Under the pieces are notes generated by a model. That model ran no database searches. It was given only the letters and a program-made list of their open reading frames with translations, and was not told where the DNA came from. A stretch of 64,000 nt of DNA from Flavobacteriia bacterium. Lineage in GTDB: Bacteria > Bacteroidota > Bacteroidia > Flavobacteriales > Flavobacteriaceae. The DNA lies in contig RDYL01000010.1 in NCBI GenBank assembly GCA_004293165.1, positions 1-64,000 on the forward strand, given 5' to 3'. A program made the position numbers and the translations under genes. Each line of letters starts with the position of its first letter. The first letter of the stretch is position 1. Positions 61,244-64,000 of this stretch are shown here, one piece after another.

Positions 61244-63457
61244 TTATAACAAAAGTAACCCTGATTTCCTTAAAGTTTGAACAGGTTTACCATACCAAAA
61301 CAATTCAAAATCAGCTAATTCACTCTCAAAATTCGCTTTTAATTGTGAAAAAGTGATTTTATGTTCTGCTTGAATTGAAAGTAATTCTAATACAGAAACT
61401 AACCATTCTCCTTCTGTTTTATTTAAAACTATATCAAATGTATGCGTTTTGTTATGAAACGTTAATTTCATCATTTCCCAAGAATTTCCCTTTTTAGATT
61501 TGGTAAAAGTTTCAACTTGCGGATTTTTTCCCAACCAAACGACTTTTGCATTTGGTTTTGTAGTGAAATTTTGCTCTTTTTCTAAACAATTAGATATAAA
61601 ATCAGGTGCAATTTTTGTTTTAGGAATTTTAAAATCGAACCAATCTTGCAAATCATAATCAAAACAAATTCCATGCATGAAATTGAATAATGATTTCTTT
61701 AATCCAAAACTAAACTTATCGTGATTGATTCCCGTTTTATCTTTAAAATTAATGTCGTTATTAGCAAATGTAATTTTGTTTTGTTCTGGAATTACCCCAA
61801 ATTCCTCAGGGAACATTCCCACAGGAGAATGCGCTGTCATAGCAAATTGATGCCAAAAACCACTTTGTAAAACACCTAATTCAAACAATTGACGCACCAT
61901 TTCTAAACTATCTACTGTTTCTTGAATGGTTTGTGTTGGGTAACCGTACATTAAATATGCATGTACCATTATACCAGATTCAGTGAAATTTCGGGTAACT
62001 TTTGCTACTTGCTCTACGGTAACTCCTTTTTTGATTAATTCTAAAAGGCGATCTGTAGCCACTTCTAATCCGCCAGAAACCGCAATACAACCGGATTCTT
62101 TTAATAAAAAACATAAATCAGCGGTGAAGCTTTTTTCGAAACGAATATTTGTCCACCAAGTGACTACTAATTTACGTTTAATGATTTCCAGCGCTACTTC
62201 ACGCATTAAAGCTGGCGGTGCTGCTTCGTCTACAAAATGGAATCCGTTTTCGCCTGTTTGAGCGATTAATTCTTCCATTCTGTCTACCAAAATTTTAGCA
62301 GCGATGGGTTCGTATAACTTAATATAATCTAAAGAAATATCACAAAATGTACATTTTCCCCAATAACAACCATGTGCCATCGTGAGCTTGTTCCACCGTC
62401 CATCGCTCCATAAACTGTGCATAGGATTGGCAATTTCGATGACCGAAATATATTTATCTAGCAATAAATCAGAATAATCTGGTGTTCCTACTTCACTTTG
62501 TTTGTAATCGTGACGTGTGGTGGTGTTTTTATATACTACTTGGTTGTTTTCTAGAAGAAAAGTTCTTTTAAATTCAGATTCTGAAACAAGTTCAGAATGA
62601 CAAATAAAATTATGAAGCAATTCAACTGGTAATTCACCATCATCTAACGTAATAAAATCAAAGAATTCGAAAACACGTTGGTCTTTTAATTCACGAAGTT
62701 CCGTGTTAGGAAATCCGCCACCCATTGCAATTTTCACATTTGGAAAATTAGCTTTTAAAAACTGTGCACAACGAAAAGCACTGTATAAATTTCCAGGAAA
62801 AGGAACTGAAATTAAAACTAATTTTGGTTGAACTTCTTCTATTCTATTATTTAAAATTTTGATTGTGATTTCGTCTATAAAAGTTCTTTCGTTTTGTAAA
62901 TGATTGTAAAGTTCATCAAACGAATTTGCGCTTCTTCCCAAACGCTCTGCATAACGACTAAAACCGAAATTTTCATCAACACATTCTACAATAAAATCCG
63001 ATAAATCTTCTAAATATAAGGTGGCTAAATGTTTGGCTTTATCTTGCATTCCCATACTACCAAAAGCAAATTCCATATCGTCTAATTGGTCAAATCGTGA
63101 TGCTTCTGGAAGAAAATTTCCAGCACAAATTTGTCGAGCTAACGATGGATTTTTTCCTTGAAGAAAAGCAATTACAGAATCTATTGTTTTGATGTATTCG
63201 TCTTTGAGCGCATAAATTCGCTGTGAATTTGGTCCAAATTCTCCAAACTTGAAACTTGAAACTTGAAACAAACTTTCTAAACCTTTTTTTGAAAACAATT
63301 CTAAAATTACCTCAATACCTAAATCCATTTGGTAAGCCGAAATGTTTTTGGTATTCAGAAAACCTTTGATATATGCCGTTGCTGGATACGGTGTATTCAG
63401 TTGGGTAAAAGGTGGTGTGATTAGAAGGAGGTTTTTCAATGTGAATAATTTTAGCAA
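61244..63457 (-). CDS. B12-binding domain radical SAM protein
   Basis: A protein of up to 737 residues. An N-terminal cobalamin-binding-like domain (PPFTQLNTPYPATAYIKGFL, then KLVLISVPFPGN and MGGGFPNTELREL) precedes a radical SAM domain. Its cluster motif CYWGKCTFC is near residue 365, and later come SGGLEVATDRLLELI and YLMYGYPTQTIQETVDSL. No activity can be assigned. The start is uncertain: both 63457 and 63439 are TTG codons, and the -7 box TATTTTTG (63455-63462) overlaps the first, so 63439 is more likely. Two in-frame repeat-derived insertions are present (62577-62604 and 63245-63270). Confidence 0.88.
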   Translation of the reverse strand: MLKLFTLKNLLLITPPFTQLNTPYPATAYIKGFLNTKNISAYQMDLGIEVILELFSKKGLESLFQVSSFKFGEFGPNSQRIYALKDEYIKTIDSVIAFLQGKNPSLARQICAGNFLPEASRFDQLDDMEFAFGSMGMQDKAKHLATLYLEDLSDFIVECVDENFGFSRYAERLGRSANSFDELYNHLQNERTFIDEITIKILNNRIEEVQPKLVLISVPFPGNLYSAFRCAQFLKANFPNVKIAMGGGFPNTELRELKDQRVFEFFDFITLDDGELPVELLHNFICHSELVSESEFKRTFLLENNQVVYKNTTTRHDYKQSEVGTPDYSDLLLDKYISVIEIANPMHSLWSDGRWNKLTMAHGCYWGKCTFCDISLDYIKLYEPIAAKILVDRMEELIAQTGENGFHFVDEAAPPALMREVALEIIKRKLVVTWWTNIRFEKSFTADLCFLLKESGCIAVSGGLEVATDRLLELIKKGVTVEQVAKVTRNFTESGIMVHAYLMYGYPTQTIQETVDSLEMVRQLFELGVLQSGFWHQFAMTAHSPVGMFPEEFGVIPEQNKITFANNDINFKDKTGINHDKFSFGLKKSLFNFMHGICFDYDLQDWFDFKIPKTKIAPDFISNCLEKEQNFTTKPNAKVVWLGKNPQVETFTKSKKGNSWEMMKLTFHNKTHTFDIVLNKTEGEWLVSVLELLSIQAEHKITFSQLKANFESELADFELFWYGKPVQTLRKSGLLLL
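62577..62604 (-). repeat. Palindromic element inside the radical SAM gene
   Basis: ATTCTGAA / TTCAGAAT inverted repeat with a 5-nt loop. On the minus strand it reads TTTGTCATTCTGAACTTG and continues TTTCAGAATC, a widespread bacterial intergenic palindrome. Here it lies in frame and encodes CHSELVSES (about residues 285-295). Confidence 0.75.
63245..63270 (-). repeat. AAACTTG heptamer tandem repeat in coding sequence
   Basis: Three consecutive AAACTTG units plus a partial fourth on the plus strand. On the coding strand they give FQVSSFKF at about residue 65 of the radical SAM protein. Three heptamers add 21 nt, which keeps the frame. Confidence 0.75.
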
Positions 63458-63462
63458 AAATA
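63455..63462 (-). promoter_or_regulatory. -7 promoter box of the radical SAM gene
   Basis: TATTTTTG on the minus strand (TAnnTTTG). It overlaps the first possible TTG start, favouring the TTG at 63439. The -33 half is not clear. Confidence 0.4.
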
Positions 63463-63544
63463 ACTCTTTTTTTAAATACTAACTCCTTGTTAAAGACGTT
63501 TTAGGAACAAAGATTTTTAGTATTTTAGCAAAAAAATAACTAAA

Positions 63545-64000
63545 ATGCCAAACGACTGTATAACGTATCAAAATTCAGGCTATTTCATTCCGCTAATTGT
63601 TGATTATTTAGACCAAAAATCTGAATTAAAATCGTTATACAATCGCTTCCCAACTATAGAAAACTTTAAATTTCAGTTAGAAGAAAAAGGAGAAAATTTT
63701 CCAATTGAAAATAGAAAAATTTTAGTAGATGCTTTAAAAAAACAACATACTAATTTTCACATTTCGGAAGTAACTACTAACAATATTGAGCTTTTAAATC
63801 AACCTAATACCTTTACAATTACAACTGGCCATCAGTTAAATTTACTTACGGGCCCTTTATACTTTATTTATAAAATTATTACAGTAATTAATTTAACTAA
63901 AGAGCTAAAAGCTGCTTATCCTGAAAATAATTTTGTTCCTATTTATTGGATGGCAACCGAAGATCATGATTTTGAAGAAATTAATTTTTTTAATTTTAAA
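63545..64000 (+). CDS. bshC: Bacillithiol synthase BshC (5' part)
   Basis: The first 152 residues of a gene that runs off the right edge, in frame to the last base. The opening with YQNSGYFIPLIVDYL, then TITTGHQLNLLTGPLYFIYKIITVINL and FVPIYWMATEDHDFEEIN, is the signature of BshC. That enzyme adds cysteine to GlcN-malate in the last step of bacillithiol synthesis. It begins 87 nt from the divergent radical SAM gene. The full enzyme is about 530 residues. Confidence 0.93.
   Translation, partial: MPNDCITYQNSGYFIPLIVDYLDQKSELKSLYNRFPTIENFKFQLEEKGENFPIENRKILVDALKKQHTNFHISEVTTNNIELLNQPNTFTITTGHQLNLLTGPLYFIYKIITVINLTKELKAAYPENNFVPIYWMATEDHDFEEINFFNFK

Noticed and set aside
63245..63270. Heptamer repeats as a possible CRISPR array
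   Set aside because: The units are only 7 nt and contiguous, without spacers.

Overview
The window is a low-GC stretch of a Bacteroidota chromosome, most likely a Flavobacterium or close relative. The evidence is Bacteroidota-type promoters (TTG, 18 to 20 nt, TAnnTTTG), a type IX secretion protein (PorQ) with one secreted protein carrying a type IX sorting tail, and many families typical of flavobacteria (DUF4252, DUF6452, DUF6048, DUF6095, DUF6146, DUF6787). A bacillithiol gene (bshC) fits the same group. I saw no rRNA, tRNA, CRISPR array, prophage or transposase.

Layout. 1-2.9 kb: remnant of an Ig-like lipoprotein gene, then an MCE/Mla lipid-transport operon (mlaE-mlaF-mlaD). 3-8.1 kb, minus strand: lon, porQ, cmk and an orphan gene. 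8.3-12.1 kb: a small lipoprotein, a UMF1-type MFS transporter, an M48 protease lipoprotein and an alpha/beta hydrolase. 12.1-14.2 kb: an ECF sigma operon (sigma factor, small membrane protein, two DUF4252 proteins) behind a recognisable ECF promoter. 14.3-21.3 kb: a vitamin B12 uptake locus. It has a cobalamin riboswitch before a TonB-dependent receptor, a TonB-like protein, a 35-residue membrane peptide, and BtuF, BtuC and BtuD homologues. A GxxExxY (PD-(D/E)XK-like) gene is inserted between btuC and btuD, and CACATAG/CTATGTG repeats are scattered through the locus. 21.3-24.3 kb: rluE, rmuC and a thioesterase. 24.3-28 kb: a diheme cytochrome-like lipoprotein paired with a large FG-GAP/ASPIC protein carrying a type IX sorting tail. 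28-36 kb: ornithine aminotransferase, rlmD, DUF proteins, and a penicillin-acylase-like hydrolase beside a PsiE-like protein. 36-41.6 kb: two methyltransferases, a ZIP transporter, murQ and TerC. 41.7-48.1 kb: fhs and topoisomerase IV (parC, parE). 48.2-52.8 kb: small envelope proteins and ychF. 52.9-57.5 kb: ferredoxin, acyl-CoA reductase, serC, serA-like and two DUF genes. 57.5-61.2 kb: a three-gene biotin-dependent acyl-CoA carboxylase. 61.2-64 kb: a B12-binding radical SAM protein and the start of bshC.

Most of the window is ordinary chromosomal content. The least ordinary parts are the repeat-bounded GxxExxY unit inside the B12 transport genes, the repeat element between the B12 riboswitch and its receptor gene, and an in-frame palindromic repeat insertion inside the radical SAM gene. 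B12 uptake, the acyl-CoA carboxylase and the cobalamin-type radical SAM protein would fit a cell that imports cobalamin and uses a propionyl-/methylmalonyl-CoA route; that link is inference, because no mutase gene lies in the window.
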